DNA of 64,000 bases. It comes from Actinomycetota bacterium (GTDB taxonomy: Bacteria > Actinomycetota > Geothermincolia > Geothermincolales > RBG-13-55-18). The notes beneath the pieces were generated by a model, which worked only from the letters and a program-made list of their open reading frames with translations, made no database searches and had not been told where the DNA came from. Shown here one piece after another: positions 53,101 through 62,011 of this stretch. Position 1 is the first letter of the stretch; each line of letters begins with the position of its first letter. The stretch spans positions 1 through 64,000 of the forward strand of contig JACIXD010000004.1 of NCBI GenBank assembly GCA_014360645.1. The letters are read 5' to 3'. The translations under genes and the position numbers were made by a program.

Positions 53101-53515
53101 CCTTCAGCTCCCGGTAGCTTGTGGGCACCTCCATCACCGGCCTGCCGTCCACCGCCACCCAGCAGTGCCCCTCCATCCTGCCGTCGTCGGAGCGCACCCC
53201 GAACACCAGGCACGCGTCATATCCCTCCTCGCGCAGCACGCGTGCGAGGGCGAGGGAACGCACCAGACAGCCGGGGCGCAGGCCGATCCTGTCCAGGAGG
53301 GCGAACCATCGTCCCACCAGGCGTACCACCGCCATCTCGTCAGCCCCTCGCGCCAGCGCGAGCCGCCGCTGCAGGGCGCGCATCTCCACGGCGGGAAAAA
53401 CGCCGGCGCGCAGCAGGGCTTTAGCCGTGCGGGCGTGGATGCGCATCGCGTCGCGGAGGCTCCTCGCTTTGAGCTTCCACATCTCCAGCAACCAGGACTG
53501 CCGCTTTCCATTCAT
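53090..53515 (-). CDS. Lasso-type B2 leader protease (transglutaminase-like)
   Basis: 141 residues from the ATG at 53515; the frame is open to 53749 but that part is repeat DNA (an alternative ATG is at 53533). It matches the Transglut_core3/lasso B2 cysteine protease family: a Cys in R-P-G-C-L-V-R-S-L-A-L-A-R-V-L-R-E-E-G, His in G-H-C-W-V-A-V-D-G and Asp in V-D-G-R-P-V form the expected triad. B2 enzymes remove the leader after B1 (PqqD-like) binds it. It lies between the nucleotidyltransferase and PqqD genes. A repeat cluster (53516-53752) separates it from the gene upstream. Confidence 0.9.
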   Translation of the reverse strand: MNGKRQSWLLEMWKLKARSLRDAMRIHARTAKALLRAGVFPAVEMRALQRRLALARGADEMAVVRLVGRWFALLDRIGLRPGCLVRSLALARVLREEGYDACLVFGVRSDDGRMEGHCWVAVDGRPVMEVPTSYRELKDES

Positions 53516-53559
53516 GCCAACAGTATAAGACATCGCCAGCGGAGCCGGGGCGATGTCAC

Positions 53560-53747
53560 GGGAAGCGACGGCGGAAACAGAGGCGTGTATGGAAAAAGGA
53601 AGAATCGCGGGCAAGGGAGGGGGAGAGTTGGTCGCGGGAGGGGGAGCTGTGGTCTCGGGAGGGGGAATGTCCCATGTCCGGGGCTGGTCGCGGGAGGGGG
53701 AGACTTGGATGCGGGAGGGGGAATGTCCCATGTCCGGGGCTGACCCC
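53560..53747 (-). repeat. Family-B repeats inside the RiPP operon
   Basis: Family-B units at 53668-53686 (truncated) and 53724-53747, with several GCGGGAGGGGGAG blocks (near 53615-53730). The right unit ends five bases from the stop of the nucleotidyltransferase gene, so the repeats fill the gap to the B2 gene. Confidence 0.75.
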
Positions 53748-53752
53748 ATTGA

Positions 53753-54868
53753 TTAGAAGCGGTGGCGGCCCCTGGCGAGGTGCCCGGGGATATGCGCGGC
53801 GCCGCAGCACCGCTCGGGCCATTCGTCGGCGAGGAGAAAGAAGAGGAGGTTGGCGGGCGAGAAGGAGCGCGAGCGGTGGGCGGGGATGGCCTCCGGAGGG
53901 AGGGCGCGGAGGAAGCAGCGCATACTTGCATAATCCGGCAGGAGGGAATCGATAAGGCCGTCCGGGATGCCGCAGGCGAGATCGATGCTTCGCAGGTAGA
54001 GAAGCCCGGGAGCCACGAAGCTCCTCACCCGCCAGCTCCGCGCTTGATCTGCCAGCATATCCCAGTCCAGTTCCCGCGAGCGCAGGATCTCCAGGAGGTC
54101 GCGGAACTTCACCAGACGCGCGTAACGGTGGTTCACGGCCAGGTCCAGCAAGGTGGTGATCGCGAGGTGCTCCGGGCACATGGCGGAAAAAGAAAGGGCC
54201 CCCGACTCCTCCTCCAGGGCTCGATCCCAGATATCGGAAACCCGCAGTGAGGTGCGGCGCTCGTACTCCGCCGGCCAGTGCATCCCGATGTGCACGTCTA
54301 TCTCCATGGCCATCCCGCTCTCCGCCAGGGGGAGGGCATACACGGTATAGGCGGGAGCGGGCACGAAAGAGGGGCGCTCGGGAGCGGGCACGAAGCCGGC
54401 GTCCAGCAGGGAGCGGTGCAGCCCCGGCAGGTCCCCCTCCCTCACCAGAAGGTCCAGGTCCCTGAAGCCGCGCGCGCCCTTCCTCTCGTAGCACCGCGCC
54501 GCGAGATAGAAGCCCTTGAGGGCAATGACCTCTATCCCCCCGCGCGCGAGGGCCGAGAGCGCTCTCTCCGCGCCCAGTTGGATCAGGGCAGCACGTGCGC
54601 CCTCGCGCGTAAAGGCCGCGGCCCACTCCTCCCGCACCTCCCCCGGCAGGACCAGGGGATGGCGCAGACGCGCGCAGTCCTCTTCCACCGCGTGCAGCAG
54701 CGGCTCCAGCTCATGGTAGGAGGCGTGGCGCAAAAGGGCGCGCCGCTGCTCCGGTTCCTCCAGGCATACGGAGGACCTCGCCAACTCAGCGGCGGCCTTC
54801 TCGTCCCCGAACCGATATCCCGTCGCCCGCAGCAAGAACGCGGCCGCGGAACCGCATCTCGCGCCCAT
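53753..54868 (-). CDS. Nucleotidyltransferase-family protein of the RiPP operon
   Basis: A 371-residue protein of the uncharacterised nucleotidyltransferase family (PF14907-like, from memory): L-K-G-F-Y-L-A followed by G-F-R-D-L-D-L-L-V (metal-binding D-x-D), I-D-V-H-I-G-M-H-W, and a helical C-terminal half with H-L-A-I-T-T-L-L-D-L-A. Such proteins are frequent in lasso-type clusters of Gram-positives; their role is unproven. The ATG has GGAGGAGAGG upstream, and this is the first gene of the leftward operon NTase-B2-PqqD-HprK-rSAM-precursor. No transporter or macrolactam synthetase is present within the window. Confidence 0.85.
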   Translation of the reverse strand: MGARCGSAAAFLLRATGYRFGDEKAAAELARSSVCLEEPEQRRALLRHASYHELEPLLHAVEEDCARLRHPLVLPGEVREEWAAAFTREGARAALIQLGAERALSALARGGIEVIALKGFYLAARCYERKGARGFRDLDLLVREGDLPGLHRSLLDAGFVPAPERPSFVPAPAYTVYALPLAESGMAMEIDVHIGMHWPAEYERRTSLRVSDIWDRALEEESGALSFSAMCPEHLAITTLLDLAVNHRYARLVKFRDLLEILRSRELDWDMLADQARSWRVRSFVAPGLLYLRSIDLACGIPDGLIDSLLPDYASMRCFLRALPPEAIPAHRSRSFSPANLLFFLLADEWPERCCGAAHIPGHLARGRHRF

Positions 54869-55264
54869 CTACCCTCTCCTCCCCCCTTCCCGGCGGCAGT
54901 TAAATTGTAGCGCAGTCCCCCGCCGCCCCGTACATGCCGCTGGAGCCAAAGGGACGGGAAAAACCGTGTGGGGCGGACGACGGGCCCTTGAGAACTGTTG
55001 GCGACAGCTCCTACCCAAGAACGCGGTCGTTATTGCCGGAGGTTCTCTTTCTACCTCCTTCCCTCCCTATCCGTTGGTCGTTCTCGTCAGGCCCATCGCA
55101 ACCGCCCCTGTGCCCGAAGGAGCCCGGACGCCGGAGGCCAACTCGCTCCCGGAATCCCCTTGTCCTGAAGACCGTGCTCGGCAACCAAGATCCGGGTTCC
55201 CCGCGATGGCGTTCGACACACGAAATCCCCCGCTCACGGGAATCCCGCGCCCGGCCCCTAGCCC
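54869..55264. other. Gene-free stretch between the RiPP operon and the second cassette
   Basis: No repeats or protein-like frames are visible. The leftward promoter of the RiPP operon is probably within about 200 bases of 54868, but no clear consensus stands out. Confidence 0.4.
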
Positions 55265-57874
55265 CTAGAAAGTGGGGATGCCGATGGAGCAGTGGGCGCC
55301 CTGTTTGTAGTCCGCCGTCCACATGTACATGGCGCGCTCGGCGAGGACGCCCACGGGGTTGACGCCGACGGACTCCACCACCGTGGAGACGTCGAGGTCG
55401 TGCACGAACTCGTTGACGTGCACCGAGAATCGGCTGTTGGGCTGCATGGTGAAGATGATGCGGTTGGCCTCCCCCTGGGGGCCGAGGAAGACCACCCTGA
55501 CCTCGGCCGCTTCGTCATTGGGGTTCTGCACCAGCACCCACTCGTCGAACCCCGGCCGCGTCGTCCCCTCGGGGAGGTACCAGGAGATGTCCGTCCTTGA
55601 TGACCCTATGGAGTCGTGGGCGCCGCGCTTGCCATCGGGGGTGTTCATGTACATGGCGCGCTCGGCGAGGATCTCCGTGCCGTCCAGCGAGGCCACCACC
55701 GTGGACACGTCCCTGTCGGGGACGAAGTCGTTGACGTGGATGGAGAAACGGGAGTTCGCCTCCATGCGGAAGTCGTAGGTCCCTCCCACCCCCTCCGGGG
55801 TGAGGAAGGTGGCGCGCACGTCGGTACCGGCATCGTTGGGGTTCATCACCAGCACCCACTCGTCGAACCCCGGCCGCGTCGTCCCCTCGGGGAGGTACCA
55901 CTCCGGCGCCGGCGTGGAGAGCCCGATGGAGTCGTGGGCGCCGCGCTTGCCGTCCAGGGTGGCCATATACATGGCGCGCTCGGCGAAGACCGGCAAGGCC
56001 TCGCCTCCCACCACGGTGAGCGATTCCACCCGCGTGGCGATCTCGGTGTCCGGAACGTGCTCGTTCACGTGCACGGTATAACGCCTTCCGGCTCCGATCT
56101 CGGTGACGAACTCCCTCACCACCCCGCCGCGGCCCAGGAACTGCACCCGGGTCTTCACGGGCGTGTTGTTGGGGTTCTGGATGAGCACCCACTCGTCGAA
56201 TCCGTAGTAGGTGGCCCCTTCCGGCAGGTACCACACCGGGTTGGGGACCATGATCCCGATGGAGTCGTGCGCTCCCCACTTGCCGTCGACGGTGCCGAAC
56301 ATGTACATGGCGCGCTCGGACATGATCCTGCCCCCGTCGATGGCGGTGACCATGGTGGAGACGTGCCGTTCGGGGACCCACTCGTTGACGTGCACGGTGA
56401 CCCGCGAGCCCGGCATCGCCTCCAGCAGGGGCCCTTCCACCTCCTCTTCCAGTGTCTGGAAGATCATGCGCACCCGCACCATCTTGGCGCTGGGATTCAT
56501 TACCAGAACCCATTCGTCGAACCCGGTGCCCGTGTAACCCTCGGGCAGGAACCAGCTGTAGGTGAAGAACTCGTAGACCACGCAGTCTCCCGCATCACCG
56601 TACCAGGCCACGTTATAGACCTCCATGCCCGTGATGTCGTAAAGACCGCTCAAGTCCACGCTGAAGGCGCCCGCGGCGTCGCTGTATGTCTCCACCACCA
56701 CGGGGTCTCGGTAGACGTTCATGGTCACGCGCACCGGCCGTCCGGGCGCCGTGTACCCGCTCACTATGTCGGTCACGGGGTCGGCGCTGGAGGCGACGTC
56801 GGCCACGATGATGGAATGGTCGGAGCCCAGGTTGCAGAGCACTTTTTCCCCGGGCGCGATGTCGTGGTGGGAGAACCAGGCATCGAAGAAGCCGTCCACT
56901 CCCGTTCCCACGCTCTTGGTGGCGGTGCCCGCCTTGACGGTCAGGTTGACTCCAGGATTGTAGAACCCCATGACCTCGTCGTACTGGGGATAGACGGCCA
57001 TGGCCGCTCCCGTCCTGGCGATGTTCATGACCACGTGGCCCGCGGCGTTGGTGGAGAATATATATGCCACGTCGCCGTTGCGGATGTTGAACCCGGCGAA
57101 GGATGCGTTGTAACTGCCGCCGGAGGCGGTGGTCTTGCGACGGACCGCACCCGGGGGGATGTCCCCGTAATACGTGGAGGGGATCTTGAGGTATACGTCT
57201 ATGATGTTCCCCGAAGGCGCGCTGCCGGAGACCTTCTCGCTGGAGACGTTCACCGCCCCGGTCAGGGTGCAGTCCACGGACACCGGGGTGCCGCCCGCGA
57301 GGTCGGTCACCCTGACGATGTCGCCGGAGAGGATGTCCTTGCCTCTATCGTCGAAATCCACGAAGAACCAGGCGGCGCCGTTGGTGGTGGCGTCGATGGT
57401 GGAGACCGCCGCTCCTCCCCGCCGCAGCTCTACCCTTACGCCCGCATTGGCATGCGTGGTGTATCCCTCCACGGTGTTGAAGGGGATGGATATGCTGACG
57501 CCCGCTTTAACCGCGGCGCTTTCTACGCTTTCGGCGCTTTCTCCCCCCATGCTCCCCTGCCCGGAGGAAGGCCATCTCACCTCGCTGCGCTCCAGCCTCT
57601 CATGGGCCTCTCCGGGGGTGGACGGCAGGCGCCCCAGGGGGTCGGCGTAAATATGGCCATCCGCACCATCCGGTGTGAAGGTATCCCCCCGCACAGGGCC
57701 TTGGGCGGAAGACGGGAAGTCCTTGTCCGCCGTGGCCCTCTCCCCCCGGGGAGAGGATGTATTTCCCAGGGCAAAAGCCGCGGTGGGCATAAGCAGAAAG
57801 GCCAGGAGTGCCGCTGCGACCGCCAAGCGCATCCCGGCCTTCGCCTTATACGCGCATCCCGCGCTTTCCTTCAT
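55265..57874 (-). CDS. Cassette protein B (copy 2): exported beta-rich protein with four surface repeats
   Basis: An 869-residue exported paralog of the protein at 33456. GGAGGGGGA precedes the ATG. After the signal peptide (about 15-37) it has D-P-L-G-R-L-P-S-T-P-G-E-A-H-E-R-L, the same beta-rich modules (S-T-Y-Y-G-D-I-P-P-G-A; V-Y-P-Q-Y-D-E-V-M-G) and four shared repeats. These read F/Y-L-P-E-G-x-T-x-x-G-F-D-E-W-V-L-V: here 'L-P-E-G' where copy 1 has 'L-A-E-G'. The order and length match copy 1 throughout, so the pair diverged after duplication of the whole gene. It follows its partner A (57921) with 46 bases between. Confidence 0.82.
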   Translation of the reverse strand: MKESAGCAYKAKAGMRLAVAAALLAFLLMPTAAFALGNTSSPRGERATADKDFPSSAQGPVRGDTFTPDGADGHIYADPLGRLPSTPGEAHERLERSEVRWPSSGQGSMGGESAESVESAAVKAGVSISIPFNTVEGYTTHANAGVRVELRRGGAAVSTIDATTNGAAWFFVDFDDRGKDILSGDIVRVTDLAGGTPVSVDCTLTGAVNVSSEKVSGSAPSGNIIDVYLKIPSTYYGDIPPGAVRRKTTASGGSYNASFAGFNIRNGDVAYIFSTNAAGHVVMNIARTGAAMAVYPQYDEVMGFYNPGVNLTVKAGTATKSVGTGVDGFFDAWFSHHDIAPGEKVLCNLGSDHSIIVADVASSADPVTDIVSGYTAPGRPVRVTMNVYRDPVVVETYSDAAGAFSVDLSGLYDITGMEVYNVAWYGDAGDCVVYEFFTYSWFLPEGYTGTGFDEWVLVMNPSAKMVRVRMIFQTLEEEVEGPLLEAMPGSRVTVHVNEWVPERHVSTMVTAIDGGRIMSERAMYMFGTVDGKWGAHDSIGIMVPNPVWYLPEGATYYGFDEWVLIQNPNNTPVKTRVQFLGRGGVVREFVTEIGAGRRYTVHVNEHVPDTEIATRVESLTVVGGEALPVFAERAMYMATLDGKRGAHDSIGLSTPAPEWYLPEGTTRPGFDEWVLVMNPNDAGTDVRATFLTPEGVGGTYDFRMEANSRFSIHVNDFVPDRDVSTVVASLDGTEILAERAMYMNTPDGKRGAHDSIGSSRTDISWYLPEGTTRPGFDEWVLVQNPNDEAAEVRVVFLGPQGEANRIIFTMQPNSRFSVHVNEFVHDLDVSTVVESVGVNPVGVLAERAMYMWTADYKQGAHCSIGIPTF

Positions 57875-57920
57875 TCCCCCTCCACAGGCGCTGGCTTGAA
57901 AGCTGGCTTGAAAGAGAAGT

Positions 57921-58712
57921 TCACGGCGGGTTGGTGATGTAGGTCAGGTGCCATATGCCGTAGTCCCTGCGCAGGCGCATCTCCGCCGGCACTGTCTTGC
58001 CGCTCTTGCCCGCCACCACCCCCGTGAGCACGGTCTCGTTTTCGCTGGGCCGGCTGACGCCGTGCACCTCCATGTAGGCGAACCTCCCCTCCGCTATGCG
58101 GGCGAGGAAAGGCTGGAGCTCCGCTATCTCGCGCGCCAGCACATCCTCGAAGCTCCTGGAGACCTGGTAGTTCGTACCTCCCTGTAGATCCCCGGTGAGC
58201 TGGCTGATGGCAGCGATCCTCCACATGCCGGCGTCGTACTTCATGACCATGGTCCCGCTCGCCGAACCCCCGTCGGAGATGGTGCATACGAACTTGATAT
58301 AGGAGGTGTTGGGATCGCCCACAGGACGCACGTCGGCGCTGACCACCTCCAGGCGCAACACCCTCCCCTCCGCCACTGCCCGGAAGAAGTTCTGGTGGCG
58401 CTGGGTCTCGGTGACGTAGCGCTGGTCAGGGGTGGTATAGGCGAAGTCCTCTCCGGTCATGCCCTCGCTCGCCGCGCCACCGAGATCGGAAGCGGACGCC
58501 TCGCCCGCCTCACCCGGCTCCTCCGCGCCCTGCGCCTCGCCTTCGGTTGATACCACTTCGGCCAGCCGGTGCTGGAAAGAGTCCCCGGTGGGCTCGTCGG
58601 CGGACGCGGCCGCTCCCTCTCCGGCCCCGTCGCCGGTCATCCTCCAGGCGGCGACCACCACTCCGCCGGCGCATAGAACCGCCACCAGGACGACTATGAT
58701 TACCTTCTTCAA
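57921..58712 (-). CDS. Cassette protein A (copy 2)
   Basis: About 263 residues from a TTG at 58712 (AAGGAAGGG upstream), set by alignment with the N-terminus of copy 1; the frame is open to 58832. A membrane segment (V-I-I-V-V-L-V-A-V-L-C-A-G-G-V-V-V-A-A) precedes an acidic linker and the conserved domain: T-P-D-Q-R-Y-V-T-E-T-Q-R-H-Q-N-F-F, D-P-N-T-S-Y-I, W-R-I-A-A-I-S-Q-L, T-N-Y-Q-V and I-W-H-L-T. Identity with the copy at 32674 is high in these blocks and low in the linker. Function unknown. Confidence 0.78.
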   Translation of the reverse strand: MKKVIIVVLVAVLCAGGVVVAAWRMTGDGAGEGAAASADEPTGDSFQHRLAEVVSTEGEAQGAEEPGEAGEASASDLGGAASEGMTGEDFAYTTPDQRYVTETQRHQNFFRAVAEGRVLRLEVVSADVRPVGDPNTSYIKFVCTISDGGSASGTMVMKYDAGMWRIAAISQLTGDLQGGTNYQVSRSFEDVLAREIAELQPFLARIAEGRFAYMEVHGVSRPSENETVLTGVVAGKSGKTVPAEMRLRRDYGIWHLTYITNPP

Positions 58713-58851
58713 CCTCTCCGCATCCCTTCCTTTTGCCTCTTCCGGACCTATGGCCTCAGGGTTTAACAGAAATATATCACAGCGGTCCCGCGTGTAGGCT
58801 GACGCACTTCGACACGTCTTATATCGGCACAAACCCCCGTCTAGATTACCG

Positions 58852-59155
58852 TGGGGTCAGCCCCGGACATGGGACATTGCCAATGACTCCCATGGGGCGT
58901 CCGTTCTTTATCGTCCCAACCCCGGAAACGGGACAGTGACGATGACTCCCATACCGTGGGGTCAGCCCCGGACATGGGACATTGCCAATGACTCCCATGG
59001 GGCGTCCGTTCTCTATCGTCCCAACCCCGGAAACGGGACAGTGACGATGACTCCCATGGAGCGTCCGTTCTCTATCATTCCAGCTCCGGATATGGGACAT
59101 TGCCAATGACTCCCATGGGGCGTCCGTTCTCTATCATTCCAGCTCCGGATATGGG
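58852..59155. repeat. Tandem array of family-B-derived units
   Basis: GCGTCCGTTCT recurs at about 58898, 59003, 59062 and 59121 (spacings 105, 59, 59). It is set in units reading GGGACATTGCCAATGACTCC, CATGGGGCGTCCGTTCTCTA and a TCATTCCAGCTCCGG or TCGTCCCAACCCCGG end. Family-B starts (GGGGTCAGCCCCGGACAT) lie at 58852 and 58957. The piece ending GGACGCCCC on the minus strand matches the left flank of the IS element at 46969-47005. Confidence 0.88.
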
Positions 59156-59489
59156 ATGGTGCCGATGAGGTCTGCCAGAGAGGTAGCCTTAGCCCCGGTT
59201 TTCGAAACGTGGGGTTGCATCAACGGGTGGCACCGTATCCCGGACACGCGATCCTCGATCCAGCGGTCGGGTTCGATCTTGCGGCTTTTACCCGGGATCC
59301 GACAATGTCCTGGAAGCTCGTATTCCACCCTTCATCCTGGCGACAGTCCCGAGACGTCCCATCGGCGTCAGACGCTTACTTGGGGATATTCTTCTTATCG
59401 AAACCGATGGTCGCAGGCCTCTTCATTCACCGGACTAAAAACCGAGGATCATATGATACGGCTTCATGCAAGGAGGTATCATTCCGGTT
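59156..59489. other. Gene-free stretch
   Basis: No gene or repeat is recognised. Confidence 0.4.
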
Positions 59490-59750
59490 TCATCCCTCGA
59501 CCTCCCTCACCCCCCTCTCCTCGAGGGAGGCTATGAGCGCCTTCGCGGCGTCCGCCTCCTGCGGCGGGACTACGATACGCGCCGTGCCGATGGGGCCGGT
59601 ATAGGCAGGAGCGGGGGTGTCCGCCCATTCCAGGGGATGGAAACCCTCCTCCCTGAGGATGCGCATGACGAGTTCGGCTTCCGTCCTGCTTCCCGCGAAG
59701 ACCACGGAAGCGCGACATCTGCGCCGCCGGAAGAGTTCAAGCCAGCCCAT
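59490..59750 (-). CDS. DUF2007-like small protein
   Basis: An 86-residue protein resembling DUF2007 (putative signal-transducing, GlnB-like-fold) proteins: A-S-V-V-F-A-G-S-R-T-E-A-E-L-V-M-R-I-L-R-E-E-G at the N-terminal half and a terminal A-R-I-V-V-P-P-Q-E-A-D-A-A-K-A-L-I. The family is short and often found near unrelated genes; its role is unknown. The ATG is open; the gene stands alone, with the suf genes downstream on the same strand's upstream side. Confidence 0.7.
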   Translation of the reverse strand: MGWLELFRRRRCRASVVFAGSRTEAELVMRILREEGFHPLEWADTPAPAYTGPIGTARIVVPPQEADAAKALIASLEERGVREVEG

Positions 59751-59939
59751 TTCCGCCCCTTGTCAACTTATGTGCCGCCAAAGCCGCCCTACCTCGCTCT
59801 GAGAAGAGCCCGGAACGCGTAATCGCCACATATCCTCGTGTATGAGGCCTGATCGCCACCCACCGGTCATCTTTTGCCGGGAGAGAGCAAATACTCATCT
59901 ATGCGGCCCTACTCCATAGCAGGCGGGGCGGAGAGATTT

Positions 59940-59963
59940 TGTCCCATGTCCGGGGCTGACCCC
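59940..59963 (-). repeat. Family-B repeat touching the sufB stop codon
   Basis: On the minus strand the sufB TGA is followed at once by TGGGGTCAGCCCCGGACATG. Confidence 0.8.
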
Positions 59964-59964
59964 A

Positions 59965-61188
59965 TCAAAGGGCTTTGCTCTCGGAGAGCTCCATCATCTT
60001 GCGCAGCTCGCGTTCCAGCAGCGGCGGGAGGCCTTCTATCCTCACGTTGAGGAAACCCCGCACGATCACCGCCGTAGCCTCCTCCTCGCTCAGGCCTCTG
60101 GCCATGAGGTATTCCACCTCTTCCTGGGCGATCTTGCCCACCGCAGCCTCGTGGGACATGTCCACGTCGGGGTGGTTGCCCTCGAGCTCCGGCACTGCGT
60201 AGATGAGGCCTCCCTCCTCCAGGATGAGGCCGTGGCATTCCAGGTGGGCCTTTATCCCCGCCGTCTCTCCCTTGAGATGCCCCCGGGCCACGATCCTGCC
60301 GCCTTTGGTCACGGCACGGGAGACGATCTCCGCGCTGCATCCGCGGGCCCCCAGGACCACGCGCGATCCGAGGTCTATCTCGCTTCCCGGCTGCCCCACC
60401 ACGATGGAATTGAAGCGCGAGGTGGCTCCGGGCCCGGTGAGGAGCGCGGTGGGATAGGCCTGCAGGCTGCGCACCGCCTCCATGCATATGTAGTTGGACA
60501 TGAAGAGCCCGCCTTCCTCCACCAACACGCCGGTGCGGGGCCTCACGTCCATGCCCTCCGCCCAGTTGTGCACCATGGTGAAGGTGACGCGGGCGTTCTT
60601 CCTCACATAGAACTCGGAAACGCCCACGTGCAGACCCATCTCTATGTCGTGGCGACTGGCACAGCCGGTGATGATGTGCAGCTCCGAGCCCTCCTCGGCG
60701 ATGATGATGTTATGCACCCGCTGTACGAAGCGGGGCTCGCGGATATAGAGGCAAGCCTGGAGGGGATAGATGGTGCGCGATCCCGGCATGGCGCGCATAA
60801 AATAACCCTCGAAGGGGTTGAGTTCCACCGTGGCGGTGTACTTGTCGGCGTCTACGGCCACCGCCTTCCAGTAGTAGTCGTGCAGCCAGTCATATCTTTC
60901 CAGGGCCTCGCGGGTACCCAGGATCTCCAGGCCTTTTTCCAGGGCTTTCCTGTGCACCACCGTGCCGTCGATCTGCACGAAGGACCCCGACCTCTCCCGA
61001 CCGCTCTTCTCCACCCCGACGCGCGCCAGCTCCTCTTCACCCAGGTCCTCCAGCTCTTCCAGGGATTCCACGTATGCGCACTCTCCCGGCTCGGCGCCGT
61101 ACGCGCACATGTCCAGGTCGCTGCCGAAAGCCGCCGGCTTCTCCGCCGCCGCCCTCGCACGTTCTTTCAGTTCTTCTAGCGCGTGCAT
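59965..61188 (-). CDS. sufB: SufB/SufD-family Fe-S scaffold protein
   Basis: A 407-residue SufB/D-family protein, the scaffold that holds a nascent Fe-S cluster with SufC. Marks include the C-terminal S-H-E-A-A-V-G-K-I-A-Q-E-E-V-E-Y-L-M-A-R-G and the beta-helix core H-I-I-T-G-C-A-S with R-I-V-A-R-G-H. The ATG at 61188 overlaps the end of sufC by 13 bases; a longer frame to 61272 would run through that gene. There is no SufD, SufS, SufU or SufE here, so with sufC it forms a two-gene minimal set like the SmsCB-type systems described in archaea and deep-branching bacteria. A family-B repeat follows its stop. Confidence 0.9.
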   Translation of the reverse strand: MHALEELKERARAAAEKPAAFGSDLDMCAYGAEPGECAYVESLEELEDLGEEELARVGVEKSGRERSGSFVQIDGTVVHRKALEKGLEILGTREALERYDWLHDYYWKAVAVDADKYTATVELNPFEGYFMRAMPGSRTIYPLQACLYIREPRFVQRVHNIIIAEEGSELHIITGCASRHDIEMGLHVGVSEFYVRKNARVTFTMVHNWAEGMDVRPRTGVLVEEGGLFMSNYICMEAVRSLQAYPTALLTGPGATSRFNSIVVGQPGSEIDLGSRVVLGARGCSAEIVSRAVTKGGRIVARGHLKGETAGIKAHLECHGLILEEGGLIYAVPELEGNHPDVDMSHEAAVGKIAQEEVEYLMARGLSEEEATAVIVRGFLNVRIEGLPPLLERELRKMMELSESKAL

Positions 61189-61943
61189 CTCGCACACTCC
61201 TCGAATCCGTACCTCCGGATGCCCTCGAGCTGCTCCCTCGGGTTGCCGGAGCACACTATAGACCCCTCGCACAGCACATGTCCCTGATCCGCCTCCACGT
61301 AGTCAAGGATATAGCCGGTGTGGGTGATGATGAGGCCGCTCTTTCTGCGCTTACGGCGCAGGTCCTTCTGCAGGAGTATGCGGATGGCCTTTCCCACCAG
61401 CTGCAGGTTCTCCATGTCCACGCCCGATTCGGGCTCGTCCAGAAGCACCAAGTCGGGGTTCTGCGCCATGAGCTGCAGCAGCTCGGACCGCTTGATCTCC
61501 CCTCCCGAAAAACCGTGGTTGACGTCACGCGCAAGAAAGTCCTCGAGGTTCAGCTCGGTGGCGAGTGCGCGCACGTCGAGATCGTCGCGGGAGCAGATGG
61601 AGGTCATCTGCTGCAGGGAGACCCCGCGCACCGTGGGCGGCCGCTGGAACATCATACCTATGCCGCGCCGCGCTCTCTCATGCGGGGGCAGGGCGGTGAT
61701 GTCCTCGCCGCCCAGGAGGATGCTGCCCGCGGTGACGCGGTAGCGGGGAAACCCCATGATCGCCATGAGCAGGGTGGTCTTTCCCGAACCGTTGGGCCCG
61801 AAGAGCACGTGCGTCTCGCCGCTCCTGATCACCAGGTTCACCCCGCGCAGGATCTCCCTACCCTCCACTTCCACGTGGAGATCGCGCAGCTCCAGGAACC
61901 ATCCGTTGCCGATGAACCCGCCGTCTGTAGAAGGGCCGTTCAA
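61176..61943 (-). CDS. sufC: SufC ATPase
   Basis: A 255-residue ABC-type ATPase: Walker A G-P-N-G-S-G-K-T-T-L (about 49-58), Q-loop M-F-Q-R-P-P, signature F-S-G-G-E-I-K-R, Walker B L-V-L-L-D-E-P-E-S-G-V-D and I-I-T-H-T-G-Y. The E-S-G-x-D after Walker B and the F-S-G-G-E-x-K-R signature are typical of SufC, not of transporters. It energises Fe-S assembly on SufB. The gene lies directly upstream of sufB and overlaps it, so both are one operon. Upstream is the CRISPR-like array. Confidence 0.92.
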   Translation of the reverse strand: MNGPSTDGGFIGNGWFLELRDLHVEVEGREILRGVNLVIRSGETHVLFGPNGSGKTTLLMAIMGFPRYRVTAGSILLGGEDITALPPHERARRGIGMMFQRPPTVRGVSLQQMTSICSRDDLDVRALATELNLEDFLARDVNHGFSGGEIKRSELLQLMAQNPDLVLLDEPESGVDMENLQLVGKAIRILLQKDLRRKRRKSGLIITHTGYILDYVEADQGHVLCEGSIVCSGNPREQLEGIRRYGFEECARCTR

Positions 61944-62011
61944 ATCACCACCTCCAAACGGTTGACCAAGGGTCCTGCCGCAGCCCGAGATCGCCTCGAG
62001 CCATAATTGAT

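Noticed and set aside
50451-54868. Calling the RiPP operon a lasso peptide cluster
   Set aside because: B1- and B2-type proteins are present, but there is no asparagine-synthetase-like macrolactam enzyme, and a radical SAM enzyme takes its place in the operon.
58846-59106. Possible repeat peptide on the minus strand of the family-B array
   Set aside because: It is only the translation of tandem DNA; stops appear as soon as units vary.
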